Of a stretch of 64,000 nucleotides of DNA, positions 1 through 8,919 are shown one piece after another. Where the stretch lies: contig NZ_JAFMSX010000001.1 in the NCBI RefSeq assembly GCF_017916425.1, positions 434,001 through 498,000 on the forward strand. The letters run 5' to 3'. Made by a program: the position numbers and the translations under genes. The stretch is from Nocardioides sp. SYSU D00065 (GTDB taxonomy: Bacteria; Actinomycetota; Actinomycetes; Propionibacteriales; Nocardioidaceae). Each line of letters starts with the position of its first letter. Positions within the stretch are counted from its first letter, which is position 1. The notes below the pieces were generated by a model. That model saw only the letters and a list, made by a program, of their open reading frames with translations. It did not search any database and had not been told where the DNA came from.

Positions 1-1769
1 CGGACGGCCTGGACGATCCTCCCGGCCGCGGCGTCGAGCGCCACGTCCTCGCGCTCACCGGACCTCCGGTCGCGGAGCTCCACGTTGCCGTCGGCCAGCC
101 CGCGGCCCACCGTGACGATCGTGGGTACGCCGATGAGCTCGGCGTCCTTGAACTTCACGCCGGGGCTCACCTTGCCGCGACGGTCGTCGTAGAGCACCTC
201 GATGCCCTGGGCGGCGAGGTCGGCGACCAGCTGCTCGGCGGCGTCGAAGATCGCGTCCTCCTTGCCGGCCGCCACGACGTGCACGTCGGCGGGCGCCACC
301 GCGCGGGGCCAGCAAAGGCCGATCTCGTCGAGGGTGTTCTCCGCGATGGCGGCGACGGCACGCGAGGGCCCGATGCCGTAGGAGCCCATCGTCACGGTGA
401 CGAGCTTGCCGTTCTCGTCGAGCACCTGCAGCCCGAGCGCCTCGGCGAACTTGCGGCCGAGCTGGAAGATGTGGCCCATCTCGACGCCGCGCGCGGCCTC
501 CAGGATGCCGTCGCCGCGCGGGCAGGGGTCGCCCGCACGCACCTCGGCGGCCTCGATCGTGCCGTCGGGGGTGAAGTCGCGACCCACGGTGAGGTCGAGC
601 ACGTGGCGACCGGGCTCGTCGGCGCCGGTGACCCAGCGAGTCCCTTCCACGACCCGCGGGTCGACGAGGTAACGGATGCCGGACGTGCCCTTCTCGCCGA
701 GCACGCCGGGGCCGATGTAGCCCTTGACGAGGTCCGGGTACTTCGCGAAGTCCTCGTCGTTGAACGGCCGGAACTCGGCCGGGTACAGCGTCGCCTCGAG
801 CCGCTTGGGGTCGACCTCGCGATCGCCGGGGACGCCGATCGCCAGCGGCTCGCTCGTGCCGTCGAGCTGCGTGACGACCATGAGCACGTTCTTGAGCGTG
901 TCCTCGGCCGCCCACGGGCGGTCCTCGCGCGGGAACGAGTCGTTGAGCAGCTGGACCAAGGAGTCGATGGTGGGCGTGTCGGGGGTGTCCTCGACGTGCG
1001 CGTCGGGCGCGTCGTCGTACGGCACCGGCGCCGGCGACGGCGTCTCCACCGCCTCGACATTGGCGGCGAACCCGCAGGCCGGGCAGGTGACGTAGGTGTC
1101 CTCGCCGACCGCGGCCTTGGCGAGGAACTCCTCCGACTTCGAGCCTCCCATCGCGCCGGCGTGCGCGCGCACGATGACGTACTCGAAGCCGAGCTTGTCG
1201 AAGATGCGGATGTAGGCCTCGCGGTGCTTGGCGTACGACGCGTCGAGCCCCTCGTCGGAGACGTCGAAGGAGTAGGAGTCCTTCATGATGAACTCGCGCC
1301 CGCGCAGCAGGCCGGCACGCGGGCGGGCCTCGTCTCGGTACTTCGTCTGGATCTGGTAGATCGAGAGCGGCAGGTCCTTGTAGGACGAGTAGAGGTCCTT
1401 CACCACGAGGGTGAACATCTCCTCGTGGGTCGGGCCGAGGAGGTAGTCACCGCCCTTGCGGTCCTGGAGCCGGAAGATGTTGTCGCCGTACTCGGTCCAG
1501 CGGTTGGTGGCCTCGTAGGGCTCACGGGGCAGCAGCGCCGGGAACGACAGCTCCTGCGCGCCGATGTCGTCCATCTCCTCGCGGATGATGTCCTCGATCT
1601 TGCGCAGCACGCGCAGCCCGAGCGGCAGCCAGGTGTAGATGCCCGGGGCGTTGCGGCGGATGTAGCCCGCGCGGACCAGCAGCCGGTGGCTCGGGACCTC
1701 GGCGTCGTTGGGGTCGTCGCGCAGGGTGCGCACGAACAGGGTCGACATGCGGAGGACTCGGGCTGCCAT
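1..1769 (-). CDS. proS: Prolyl-tRNA synthetase, 3' end cut by window edge
   Basis: Charges tRNA-Pro with proline in the cytoplasm. About 589 residues are visible and only the last few codons seem to be missing. Class II motifs are present: motif 2 around [12 protein letters not shown] followed by [12 protein letters not shown], and motif 3 [12 protein letters not shown] long insertion between motifs 2 and 3 ([13 protein letters not shown] and neighbours) is the editing domain of bacterial-type ProRS, and the C-terminal part ([21 protein letters not shown]) is the anticodon-binding domain. The ATG at 1769 was chosen because a TATCCT -10 box ends seven bases upstream, which predicts a leaderless transcript starting at that codon. 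An in-frame ATG at 1748 ([12 protein letters not shown]) is the alternative and is closer to where many homologues begin. Identity is certain. Confidence 0.97.
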   Translation of the reverse strand, partial: MAARVLRMSTLFVRTLRDDPNDAEVPSHRLLVRAGYIRRNAPGIYTWLPLGLRVLRKIEDIIREEMDDIGAQELSFPALLPREPYEATNRWTEYGDNIFRLQDRKGGDYLLGPTHEEMFTLVVKDLYSSYKDLPLSIYQIQTKYRDEARPRAGLLRGREFIMKDSYSFDVSDEGLDASYAKHREAYIRIFDKLGFEYVIVRAHAGAMGGSKSEEFLAKAAVGEDTYVTCPACGFAANVEAVETPSPAPVPYDDAPDAHVEDTPDTPTIDSLVQLLNDSFPREDRPWAAEDTLKNVLMVVTQLDGTSEPLAIGVPGDREVDPKRLEATLYPAEFRPFNDEDFAKYPDLVKGYIGPGVLGEKGTSGIRYLVDPRVVEGTRWVTGADEPGRHVLDLTVGRDFTPDGTIEAAEVRAGDPCPRGDGILEAARGVEMGHIFQLGRKFAEALGLQVLDENGKLVTVTMGSYGIGPSRAVAAIAENTLDEIGLCWPRAVAPADVHVVAAGKEDAIFDAAEQLVADLAAQGIEVLYDDRRGKVSPGVKFKDAELIGVPTIVTVGRGLADGNVELRDRRSGEREDVALDAAAGRIVQAV

Positions 1770-1776
1770 GTGCGCA

Positions 1777-1782
1777 AGGATA
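1777..1782 (-). promoter_or_regulatory. -10 box of leaderless proS promoter
   Basis: TATCCT on the minus strand, seven bases before the proS ATG at 1769, so transcription should begin at the start codon. No Shine-Dalgarno sequence is present. Confidence 0.55.
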
Positions 1783-1870
1783 GGTGCGGCGCTCCGAGCA
1801 CCGCGAACCAGTTCGGCCGCGGTCGCGGCGACCGGAGACCGCACCCGTCCACCGGCCCGGTGATCGCGCG

Positions 1871-4459
1871 TCAGGTGCCAAGCACGGTGAACGACGCGGC
1901 GGTCGCGGCCCGCACCGGGTCGGTCGCCGCCGCCTGCCGCGCGGCCAGCAGCGCCTCGCCCAGTCCGGCGCCGCCGCGCAGGGCCGCGTGGAGGACGACC
2001 ATCACCTCGACGGTGGCGGCGTCGTCGACCTCCCCGAGGCTGGAGACGATCCCGGCGGTGCCCATCGACAGGAGCGCGGCGGAGAGGCCGAGCAGCTCTT
2101 GCGCACCGACCGGCGCCATCTCCCCCGACTCGCACGCCGAGAGCACGACGCGGTGCGGGGGCCGTGCGAGTCGCTGGAGATCGTGCACGAGCAACGGCCC
2201 GTCGGCGAGCGTCAGCGAGGAGAAGAGGGGACTGTCCTCCCGGAAGTGACCGTGGGCCGCGACGTGGGCCAGGGCTGCTCCATCGAGCGCCGCCAGCGAG
2301 GCCTCGACCGTCGCGGCCCCGCCGTCGAGCACCTCGGCGCGCGGATCCTCGGCGGCCACAGCGGGGACCTCGGCCCCGCCGGTGGCGAGGCCGGGCCCGA
2401 CCAGCAGCACGCGCCGGTCGTCGACGGCGGCCGCGGAACGGGCGCGCAGCCACAGCCGGGCCGACGGCGTGCTGGTCACCGGCCGGTCGGCGAGCCCCGG
2501 GACCATCCCCCACGGGATGCCCTGCAGGGCGGTCGTGGCGGAGACGACCACGCGGGCGTTGCCGACTCCGTCGAGCGCCGGTCCGAGCAGGGCACGCTGC
2601 AGGCGGGCGCCGGCCACGTCGAGCTGCGAGCGGCGGCCGCGGGTCGCCTGCCGCAGCGTGTAGAGCGCGAAGTCCACGGCCGCCCGGGCGGGTGCCGCAT
2701 CGCCGACGGGGACGTGGCGCACCCGCCGCCGCCCCGCCACCAGCGCGTGAAGGGAGCCGTCGACCTCGGTGAGCTCGACGAGGACCGTGTCGTCCTCGGC
2801 GAGCGCGTCCAGGAGCTCGCCGACGTCCAGCGCCGCTGGTGCGACGCCCGTGCCCCGCGCGTGCATCAACCGTTGGCGCACCGACTGCTCGAGACGGGTG
2901 GCGCGGGCCTGGAGGCGCTCGGTAACAGCGCCCTCGGCGCGGGCCTGCGCCAGGCGCCGGTGCTGGGCCCGGAGGGCGGCGAGGTCCGCGGTGGTCGCTG
3001 GGTCGTGCTGGACGTACGCCGGGGGCAGCGCCAGGGCGTTGGCCCGCCACCGCTCGGACCACCGCAGCAGCTGACGGGCCTCGCCGGACGCGAGCGCGGT
3101 CCGGGTCCCCAGCGCGGCCAGCGCTCCCCCCTGCCCCGTCGCGACGGCCCGCAGCTCCGGGCTGCCGAGCGTGGCCTGGTGCTCGTCGATGGCTCGCAGC
3201 CCGTGGTCGCACGCCCGCAGCACCCCGCCGACGTCGCCGTCGGCCTCGCGACGCAGAGCCAGCGCCAGCCAGCCCAGAGCACGGGTGTCGCCCCTCGGCG
3301 CCCGGCGGAACAGCGCCGCCTCCTCCAGCCACCCCTGCGCCAGCCCGGCGGCCCTCGGTGAGCGGACGGACCGGGCGAGCCGAGCCCCGAGCAGCAGCGC
3401 CTGCGGCAGCTCGGCGACCTGCGCGTCCCGCGAGGCGTCGACCAGCCGCTGCGCGCGCCGCAGGAGCGGGCCGGCGGGGAGGCCGGCCTCGGCCCGGGCG
3501 GTGACGGCGAGGAGGTCGGCCCGCAGCCGGTGGACGTGACGCGACTGCCTGGCCAGCAGCCGGCCGGCCGCATCGGCCGCCGACGTGGCCCGCGAGAAGT
3601 CCCCGGCCGCCAGCGCGGCCTGCGCCACCGCGACCAGGAGGTCCGCCTCCTCCCGGGGCTGCAGCGGCCGCGCCACGAGGGCCCGCTCGACCACCTCGAG
3701 GGCGTCGCCGGCCAGGCCGGCGGCGAGGTAGGCCTCACACCGGTCCGTGACCAGGTCCACGTCGGTCATCCCCAGCGCGTCGTAGCGGGCGCTGGCGTCG
3801 GCGTACAGCTCGAGCGCTCCCGGCAGGTCGCCGCGGACGAAGGCCAGCCACCCGGCGTTGTGCCGCGCCAACGCCACGTCCCACCCGTTGCCGACCGCGT
3901 CGGAGAGCGCGCTGTAGGCCCCGAACGCGCGTGCCGCGCGGTCGAGGTCGCCGAGCCCGACGGCGACCAGACCCTCGAGGTTCAGCGCGCGTCCCTCCCA
4001 GACGTGGTCCCCCGCACCGGCGAAGAGCCCGAGCGCCCGCTGCAGGTCCGCGGCGCTGTCCTCGAACCGGGCGAGCAGGAAGCCCAGCACCCAGGCCCGA
4101 CGCACCAGCACGCGGGCCAGTGGAAGCCCGTCGAGCGCGGCGGCCGCCCGGTCGAGGTGCCGCAGGCCCTCCCCCACCCGGCCCATCGTGCAGAGCGTGC
4201 CGCCGAGGGTCGCCAGCACGTCGGCCCACCGACCGCGCTCGCCCGAGCGCCGCGCGAGCCGCAGGGCGGTGCGCAGCTCGACGAGGGCCGTCGCCGGGTC
4301 GCCCGCGTCGCGCACGACGATCCCCACCACCTGGTGCCCGATCGAGGCCACCGCCGGGTCCGGGTGCGGTACGAGCTCGGCGGCGGCGGTCGCTCGGGCG
4401 GCCGCCGGATCGGCGAACAGCGTGCGGAGCAGGTCCTCCGCCTCGTCCCTGGTCACCAT
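1871..4459 (-). CDS. TPR-CHAT caspase-like cysteine protease
   Basis: An 862-residue protein. Residues 1 to about 550 are all-alpha, alanine/leucine-rich and arranged like tetratricopeptide repeats (for example [22 protein letters not shown], read in parts); the C-terminal 300 residues are a CHAT domain, the caspase-HetF-associated clan CD protease fold. The catalytic dyad is visible: His736 in AHVAAHGHF and Cys776 in VVLSACESG, followed by the usual [19 protein letters not shown] segment. There is no signal peptide or membrane segment, so it should be cytoplasmic. The start is ATG 4459 ([11 protein letters not shown]); an in-frame extension to 4702 would run through the divergent protease gene and its promoter. 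It is divergent from the subtilase at 4568 across 108 bases. In other bacteria CHAT proteases act in proteolytic conflict or cell-death systems; the role here is inferred from the neighbours. Confidence 0.9.
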   Translation of the reverse strand: MVTRDEAEDLLRTLFADPAAARATAAAELVPHPDPAVASIGHQVVGIVVRDAGDPATALVELRTALRLARRSGERGRWADVLATLGGTLCTMGRVGEGLRHLDRAAAALDGLPLARVLVRRAWVLGFLLARFEDSAADLQRALGLFAGAGDHVWEGRALNLEGLVAVGLGDLDRAARAFGAYSALSDAVGNGWDVALARHNAGWLAFVRGDLPGALELYADASARYDALGMTDVDLVTDRCEAYLAAGLAGDALEVVERALVARPLQPREEADLLVAVAQAALAAGDFSRATSAADAAGRLLARQSRHVHRLRADLLAVTARAEAGLPAGPLLRRAQRLVDASRDAQVAELPQALLLGARLARSVRSPRAAGLAQGWLEEAALFRRAPRGDTRALGWLALALRREADGDVGGVLRACDHGLRAIDEHQATLGSPELRAVATGQGGALAALGTRTALASGEARQLLRWSERWRANALALPPAYVQHDPATTADLAALRAQHRRLAQARAEGAVTERLQARATRLEQSVRQRLMHARGTGVAPAALDVGELLDALAEDDTVLVELTEVDGSLHALVAGRRRVRHVPVGDAAPARAAVDFALYTLRQATRGRRSQLDVAGARLQRALLGPALDGVGNARVVVSATTALQGIPWGMVPGLADRPVTSTPSARLWLRARSAAAVDDRRVLLVGPGLATGGAEVPAVAAEDPRAEVLDGGAATVEASLAALDGAALAHVAAHGHFREDSPLFSSLTLADGPLLVHDLQRLARPPHRVVLSACESGEMAPVGAQELLGLSAALLSMGTAGIVSSLGEVDDAATVEVMVVLHAALRGGAGLGEALLAARQAAATDPVRAATAASFTVLGT

Positions 4460-4555
4460 GGTGCGCACATCCTCGCCGATCCGGCACGTCGCCGGCCGCG
4501 ATCGGGCCGTAGGAGTCGTCCCGCGGAAAACGCCCTGCGCACGACGCGACGCCGC

Positions 4556-4561
4556 TAGCGT
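4556..4561 (+). promoter_or_regulatory. -10 box of leaderless subtilase promoter
   Basis: TAGCGT, six bases before ATG 4568, with no ribosome binding site in between. The gap 4460-4567 also carries the CHAT gene promoter on the other strand, so regulation of the two proteases could be coordinated. A GGAAAA stretch at 4525-4530 resembles an ECF -35 element, but its spacing to this box is too long. Confidence 0.5.
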
Positions 4562-4567
4562 CGGGTC

Positions 4568-5848
4568 ATGGCAGGCGACTGGAAGATCGGCAGCGACCGA
4601 CGGCGACGCACCACCGACCAGCTCCGCGACTTCCGCGCGGCCAACCGCGGACAGGTGGCCTGGGACACCGAGGCGCCGGCGGACTTCACCTACATCTACC
4701 ACCCCGACCGCGTGCTCGTGCGGGCCGCTGACGCCGACGCGTTCGACCGCGCGGTGGCCGAGCTCGACCGAGGCATCCTCGCCGAGGCGCCGCTGCGCGA
4801 CGACGTACGGCTGCTGGATGGTGAGCTGGTGCGGTACGTGCTCGGGGAGCGCGCGGGCGGCGAGTCGGTCCCCGACGTCCTCGACCTCCTCGAGGCGGGC
4901 GGGCTGCCCCGCGGCGCGGCGTCACCGGACCACTGGGTCCACGTCTCCCCCGGTGGCGGGGGTGGCCAGCTGTGCCCGGCCATCGAGCCGCAGGAGACCG
5001 GGCTGCAGGAGCCGTGGCCCCCCGCGGCGCCGGCGCGGGAGAAGTCCTCCCGGGTGAGCGTGGTCGTGGTGGACACCGGGTGGAACCCCGCCTCCGCCGC
5101 CGACCCTCGCACCCCGTGGCTGCACGGCGTCGACGGCGACGACGAGCTCAACGGCCCCGAGCTGCGCCCCTACGCCGGTCACGGCACGTTCGTCGCGGGA
5201 GTGGTGCGCTGCGCGGCACCGGACACCGACGTCTTCGTCGAGGGTTTCGCGGTCGGCGGCGTCGGCGGTGGGGGCGTCCTCGAGTCGGACCTGGTCGTGC
5301 AGCTCGAGGAGGCGCTCGCCCACGACCCCCGGGTCATCAACCTGTCCGCCGGCTGCCGCACCCGCCTCGACCTGCCGTCGATCGCGCTCGAGACGTTCCA
5401 CCGCACCCGGCTGCGCCGGCACGACACCGTCCTGGTGGCCGCAGCCGGCAACGACGCGACCTCCGCGCCCTTCTGGCCCGCCGCCTTCGACTGGTGCGTG
5501 GGCGTCGGCTCGCTCGACCGGGACGGGCGGGTCTCGGAGTACAGCAACTTCGGCGTCTCCGCCGATGTGTACGCGCTGGGCCGCAACCACGTCAACGCCT
5601 TCCCCGAGGGGACGTCCGTGTGCCACGAGAGCCCGGACAAGGGCGACGTACGCCGGTTCGACACCGCGATGGCGCGCTGGAGCGGCACGTCGTTCGCGGC
5701 TCCGCTGGTGGCGGGCCTCATCGCGCGGGAGATCGCGGAGTCGGGATCCTCGGCGAGGGACGCTCGGGACGCCGTCCTGGCCCGAGCGGCGTACGAGTCG
5801 GACCCCGGGGTGGGGCCGGTCATGGTGCTGCACGAGCCCTGGGCCTGA
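4568..5848 (+). CDS. Intracellular subtilisin-like serine protease (S8 family)
   Basis: A 426-residue peptidase. The complete subtilase catalytic set is visible: Asp169 in VSVVVVDTGW, His205 in YAGHGTFVAGV, the oxyanion Asn295 in VAAAGND, and Ser375 in WSGTSFAAPLVAG. The N-terminus (MAGDWKIGSDRRRRTTDQ) has no signal peptide and there is no membrane segment, which is unusual for this family and points to a cytoplasmic enzyme. Residues 1-160 form an N-terminal region with no fold I recognise; it could be an inhibitory prodomain or a sensor. The gene is divergent from the TPR-CHAT protease and convergent with the 152-residue gene at 5867, 18 bases away. Protease identity is certain; substrate and trigger are unknown. 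It could process, or be processed by, the CHAT protease. Confidence 0.93.
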   Translation: MAGDWKIGSDRRRRTTDQLRDFRAANRGQVAWDTEAPADFTYIYHPDRVLVRAADADAFDRAVAELDRGILAEAPLRDDVRLLDGELVRYVLGERAGGESVPDVLDLLEAGGLPRGAASPDHWVHVSPGGGGGQLCPAIEPQETGLQEPWPPAAPAREKSSRVSVVVVDTGWNPASAADPRTPWLHGVDGDDELNGPELRPYAGHGTFVAGVVRCAAPDTDVFVEGFAVGGVGGGGVLESDLVVQLEEALAHDPRVINLSAGCRTRLDLPSIALETFHRTRLRRHDTVLVAAAGNDATSAPFWPAAFDWCVGVGSLDRDGRVSEYSNFGVSADVYALGRNHVNAFPEGTSVCHESPDKGDVRRFDTAMARWSGTSFAAPLVAGLIAREIAESGSSARDARDAVLARAAYESDPGVGPVMVLHEPWA

Positions 5849-5866
5849 CCGCGCCGCCCGGGCGCC

Positions 5867-6325
5867 TCAGGCCTCGACCCAGCGACTGCTGGCGACCGTC
5901 CCCGCGTGGCGGACCGTGAAGCGGAACAGGCCCGTGGGCTGGCCCCGGATCGCGAAGAAGCCGACCTCGTCGAGCCGGGTCGTCCACGTCGCGCCCGCCG
6001 GGGTCTCCAGAGTCACCTCGACGGACCCCATGTCTCCGTCGAAGTCCAGCAGCTGCCCGCGCACCTGCCCGTCGTCGAGCTCCGCGTCGAGCGACCAACC
6101 CTCCGCGGCGGTGAAGAGGAGCATCCGCGCGCTGGCCAGCCCGCGCACCGGGGCGGCGGGCTGGTCGACGGAGTCGCGGACCAGCACGAGCATCTCCCAC
6201 TCGTGGTCGAGGTCCGCCGTCGCGACGGCGGCGACCATCGTCGCCGCCAGCCCGACCGGCGGCGGGTCGTGGGCCGCCCACATGTCACGCAGCTCGTCGA
6301 GGAGCGCGGCGTCCGGATCGGTCAT
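5867..6325 (-). CDS. Unknown protein coupled to ECF sigma factor
   Basis: A 152-residue protein with no signal peptide or membrane helix. The N-terminal 60 residues are helical and acidic (DAALLDELRDMWAAHDPPPVG, then DLDHEWEMLVL); the C-terminal half is beta-rich with a recurring pattern ending in VGFFAIRGQPTGLFRFTVRHAG, which resembles the immunoglobulin-like carboxypeptidase-regulatory fold. Its ATG overlaps the sigma-factor stop in an ATGA, so the two are translated together. Coupling to a sigma gene suggests an anti-sigma factor or regulatory partner, but the zinc anti-sigma HxxxCxxC motif is absent. A DPxPxGL..A N-terminus of this kind recurs, as I remember, beside CHAT or subtilase genes in other actinobacteria; that is recall, not a search result. 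Function unknown. Confidence 0.8.
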   Translation of the reverse strand: MTDPDAALLDELRDMWAAHDPPPVGLAATMVAAVATADLDHEWEMLVLVRDSVDQPAAPVRGLASARMLLFTAAEGWSLDAELDDGQVRGQLLDFDGDMGSVEVTLETPAGATWTTRLDEVGFFAIRGQPTGLFRFTVRHAGTVASSRWVEA

Positions 6326-6915
6326 CGCCCGCCCGCCTCCGCCAGCGCCGTGCGCACCTTGGCCAGGCACCGGGCCCGCGTGGGACCGATGCTCCCGACG
6401 GGCATGTCCAGGTCGCGGCTGAGGGACCGGTAGTCGGGGCGGTCGAGGAAGGCCACGACGCGCAGCAGCCGGCGACAGCGCTCGTCGACGCTCGCCACGG
6501 CCCGCCACAGCCGGGACGCCTCGTCGTCGAGCACAGCGACCTGCTCCGCGGAGTCCGCATCGGGCAGGACGGCGTGGAGCACCTCGTCCTGGACCGGGGA
6601 CGTCCGGCGCGCTGTCCGCGCGTGGGCGGCTGCGCCGCGCCTGGCTGAGGTGATCAGCCAGGACGCGACGGCCTGGGGATCGTCGATGGTCTCGTGGCGG
6701 CGCACGAACCCCAGCCAGGTCGCCTGGATGACGTCCTCAGCCGACTGGCGGTCGTGTCCGTAGGCCCTCACCACGTGCCAGAGCACCGGCGTCATCGCGG
6801 CAACCAGCTCGTCCACGGCACTGGCGTCCCCTGCACGCCAGGCCGTGAACGCCCCACTGGCCATGTCCCACGGTGACTGGTCGGGCTGCCCCTCAGCCCT
6901 GCGGTCCTCCGACAT
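6322..6915 (-). CDS. ECF-type sigma-70 family RNA polymerase sigma factor
   Basis: A 197-residue alternative sigma factor. Region 2 is visible in VDELVAAMTPVLWHVVRAYG followed by SAEDVIQATWLGFVRR, and region 4 in VDERCRRLLRVVAFLDRPDY with the helix-turn-helix SLSRDLDMPVGSIGPTRARC. Region 1 and most of region 3 are missing, as in ECF sigma factors. ATG 6915 (MSEDRRAEG) was chosen because a GACAAT -10-like box lies exactly seven bases upstream, the same arrangement as rlmN; in-frame ATGs at 6924 and 6933 lack a good ribosome binding site. The downstream 152-residue gene overlaps its stop by four bases. It probably controls the protease pair and perhaps itself, but no ECF promoter motif could be identified with confidence. 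Confidence 0.9.
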   Translation of the reverse strand: MSEDRRAEGQPDQSPWDMASGAFTAWRAGDASAVDELVAAMTPVLWHVVRAYGHDRQSAEDVIQATWLGFVRRHETIDDPQAVASWLITSARRGAAAHARTARRTSPVQDEVLHAVLPDADSAEQVAVLDDEASRLWRAVASVDERCRRLLRVVAFLDRPDYRSLSRDLDMPVGSIGPTRARCLAKVRTALAEAGGR

Positions 6916-6922
6916 GGCGACC

Positions 6923-6928
6923 ATTGTC
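6923..6928 (-). promoter_or_regulatory. -10-like box before ECF sigma gene
   Basis: GACAAT on the minus strand, seven bases before ATG 6915; the same hexamer and spacing precede rlmN. It favours the shortest of three possible starts. The 6916-7033 gap also contains a run of six T (6981-6986), rare in this GC-rich sequence, and the start region of the divergent secreted-protein gene. Confidence 0.35.
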
Positions 6929-7033
6929 CCCATGTCAGCTCAGGTGGCCGCACGCGCCGTGCTGATACGTCGCAGCAACCTTTTTTCTTCCGCTCGCGTC
7001 CACCGGGGGACGACACGCAGACCTGGAGGCACC

Positions 7034-7993
7034 ATGCACCTGCTCGGACGCGTCGCGGCGACCGCGACCGCCCTGCTCCTCGCGCCGCTCCTGCCGCACC
7101 CCGCTCCGGCGGGTGCCGCGCTCGCGGACCTGCAGCCGGAGGCGGTCGCCCGTGGCGCCGATCTCGCCCGGCCCTACCTCGAGGGCGAGACGGTCGTCGA
7201 CGGCGAGCGCCGCGTCGACGTGGCGGCGCGTCACGTGGAGCTCGTGGCCCCGGCACGCGGCGGCTACGTCGTGACGACGGGTCTGGCGCAGGCGCGGGCG
7301 CTGTTCGTGGCCCACGACGGGTCCCACCGCCGCCTCCCCGGCGCCGACGGCCGCACCGCCGTCAGCGCGGACGGACGCCACTACACCGAGGCCTACCTCC
7401 TCAGCGACGGCGTGACGAAGGTCGCCGTACGCCGCATCAGCGACGGCCGTCGGCTCGCGAGCCGGGTCTTCAGCGACGTGGGCCGCTTCGCGGAGCCGAT
7501 CGACCTCGAGGGCGGCCGGGTGCTGATCGGCAGCGGGGGCGGCAGGGTCATGGTGTGGCACTGGCGGCGGGACCGCCTGCGCGTGGTGGTCCACGACGAG
7601 CGGCACGTGCAGGTCGGCACGCTGACCGGCGACGTCTATGCCGCCTACGACGCGGCCGGTGAGCGCTGCACAGTCGTGGCCAGGCTCGAACGCCCCGGAC
7701 GCAACCTGTGGCGCTCGTGCACGGAGAAGGTGCTGACCGTGTCCGACGACGGTCGCCGCATCGTCACCATCGACCGACGCGTCGAGCCCACGTACGAGGC
7801 GGTGCGCGAGCTCACCGCCAGGACGGTCACCGGTCGGGTGATCGGGCGTTGGAGCGCCGCAGGCTTCGCGGACGTGCGATGGGAGGCCGGCTCCGTGCTC
7901 ACGTTCCGACTGATCGGCGCGACGCACACCGCGATGGTGCGGTGCACCGCAGCGGGGTGCGAGACGGCGTCGGACCCCCGGCCGCTGGGCTGA
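7034..7993 (+). CDS. Secreted beta-propeller-like protein
   Basis: A 319-residue exported protein of unknown function. The signal peptide is clear: a short start MHLLGR, a hydrophobic core ATATALLLAPLLP and an AGA-type cleavage region near residue 25. The mature part is rich in short strands with recurring WD40/YVTN-like phrases such as AYLLSDGVTKVAVRRISDG and KVLTVSDDGRRIVTIDRR, suggesting a beta-propeller or similar repeat fold. Three cysteines cluster in the second half and could form disulfides. The start at 7034 follows a strong GGAGG at 7025-7029; the longer open frame reaching back to 6845 would run over the sigma gene. It is divergent from the ECF sigma gene and could be one of its targets, which is inference only. 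Confidence 0.75.
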   Translation: MHLLGRVAATATALLLAPLLPHPAPAGAALADLQPEAVARGADLARPYLEGETVVDGERRVDVAARHVELVAPARGGYVVTTGLAQARALFVAHDGSHRRLPGADGRTAVSADGRHYTEAYLLSDGVTKVAVRRISDGRRLASRVFSDVGRFAEPIDLEGGRVLIGSGGGRVMVWHWRRDRLRVVVHDERHVQVGTLTGDVYAAYDAAGERCTVVARLERPGRNLWRSCTEKVLTVSDDGRRIVTIDRRVEPTYEAVRELTARTVTGRVIGRWSAAGFADVRWEAGSVLTFRLIGATHTAMVRCTAAGCETASDPRPLG

Positions 7994-8003
7994 CGCGCCG
8001 GCC

Positions 8004-8855
8004 TCAGAACATCAGCGTCGCGAACGTCGCGGTCTGCCGGAACCCGACCCGGGCGTACGCCGCTCGCGCTGGCGCGTTCCAGTCGTTGACGTACAGCGAG
8101 ACGACCGGCGCCATCCCCGACCCGAGGACGTGCGCCACCACGGCGGCCATGCCACCGGCGGCCAGGCCCTCGCCCCGGCGGTCCGGACGCACCCACACGC
8201 CCTGCACCTGCGCGGCGTACGGCGTCGCGCAGGCGACCTCGGCCTTGAAGACGACGCCGTGGTCGTCGAAGCTGGCCAGGGACCACCCGCGCCCGATCAG
8301 CTGCTGCACCCGCGCGCGGTAGAGGTCGCCGCCGCCCGCGTCGTTCTCCGGGGAGACGCCGACCTCCTCGGTGTACATCGCGACGCAGGCCGGATAGAGC
8401 GCGTCGAGGTCCTGCGGCGTCGTGGGCCGCACGTCGGGCGAGGCGGGCACCGGCGACAGGTGGTCGATCTCGAGGTGCGGCTGGTGGGAGCGGAACTCGC
8501 GCGGGCGCGACCACCGCGGCCCGACCTGCTCCCACAGTGCGGCGACGACGTCGCTGGGACCAACGATGGTGCCGACGCTGCCGCGCCGCCGCAGCGCGAC
8601 GTCGGCGAACGCGCCCACGTCCTCGGGCGTGCACTGCACCGGGACCAGGTTGGCGGCGAGGTGGCAGCCGGCCACGAGCTCCTCGCCCTCGAAGCGACCC
8701 CACACCTGCCCGCCGAGCCACCGCTCGTCGAGGTTGGTCAGGCGTGCGCGGTAGTCGGCGAAGACGTTGACGACCGGGTCCTGCTCGGCGAGCGCGATGA
8801 ACCGGTCCCGGTCACCCGGGCCCAGCACGCGCACCTGCTCGCGGGTCCTCAGCAC
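8004..8855 (-). CDS. DUF4081/GNAT acetyltransferase
   Basis: A 283-residue protein with an N-terminal DUF4081 half (residues 1-140) and a C-terminal GNAT domain (about 145-283). The acetyl-CoA-binding motif is visible as VWVRPDRRGEGLAAGGMAAV, and the C-terminal helix as LYVNDWNAPARAAYARVGF. It is the homologue of the mycobacterial Rv2867c family, which also lies immediately downstream of ispG. The acetyl acceptor is unknown. The GTG at 8855 is supported by a TAGGCT -10 box six bases upstream. It is convergent with the secreted-protein gene that ends 10 bases away. Confidence 0.9.
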   Translation of the reverse strand: MLRTREQVRVLGPGDRDRFIALAEQDPVVNVFADYRARLTNLDERWLGGQVWGRFEGEELVAGCHLAANLVPVQCTPEDVGAFADVALRRRGSVGTIVGPSDVVAALWEQVGPRWSRPREFRSHQPHLEIDHLSPVPASPDVRPTTPQDLDALYPACVAMYTEEVGVSPENDAGGGDLYRARVQQLIGRGWSLASFDDHGVVFKAEVACATPYAAQVQGVWVRPDRRGEGLAAGGMAAVVAHVLGSGMAPVVSLYVNDWNAPARAAYARVGFRQTATFATLMF

Positions 8856-8861
8856 GTGTCG

Positions 8862-8867
8862 AGCCTA
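8862..8867 (-). promoter_or_regulatory. -10 box of leaderless DUF4081 gene
   Basis: TAGGCT on the minus strand, six bases before GTG 8855, so the gene can be transcribed apart from ispG upstream. It decides the start, since no Shine-Dalgarno sequence is present. Confidence 0.5.
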
Positions 8868-8919
8868 GAGCGGTGCGCCGCGCGGCCACCAGCGGGCCGC
8901 CTCGCAGCAGCGTGCTGGA

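Noticed and set aside
279-2249. 656-residue open frame antisense to proS and the CHAT gene
   Set aside because: It runs across two real genes on the other strand, has His/Val/Leu/Asp-biased shadow composition and no family resemblance; long antisense frames are expected at this GC content.
4460-4702. N-terminal extension of the CHAT protein
   Set aside because: It would overlap the subtilase gene and both promoters; residues from ATG 4459 onward show the coding character.
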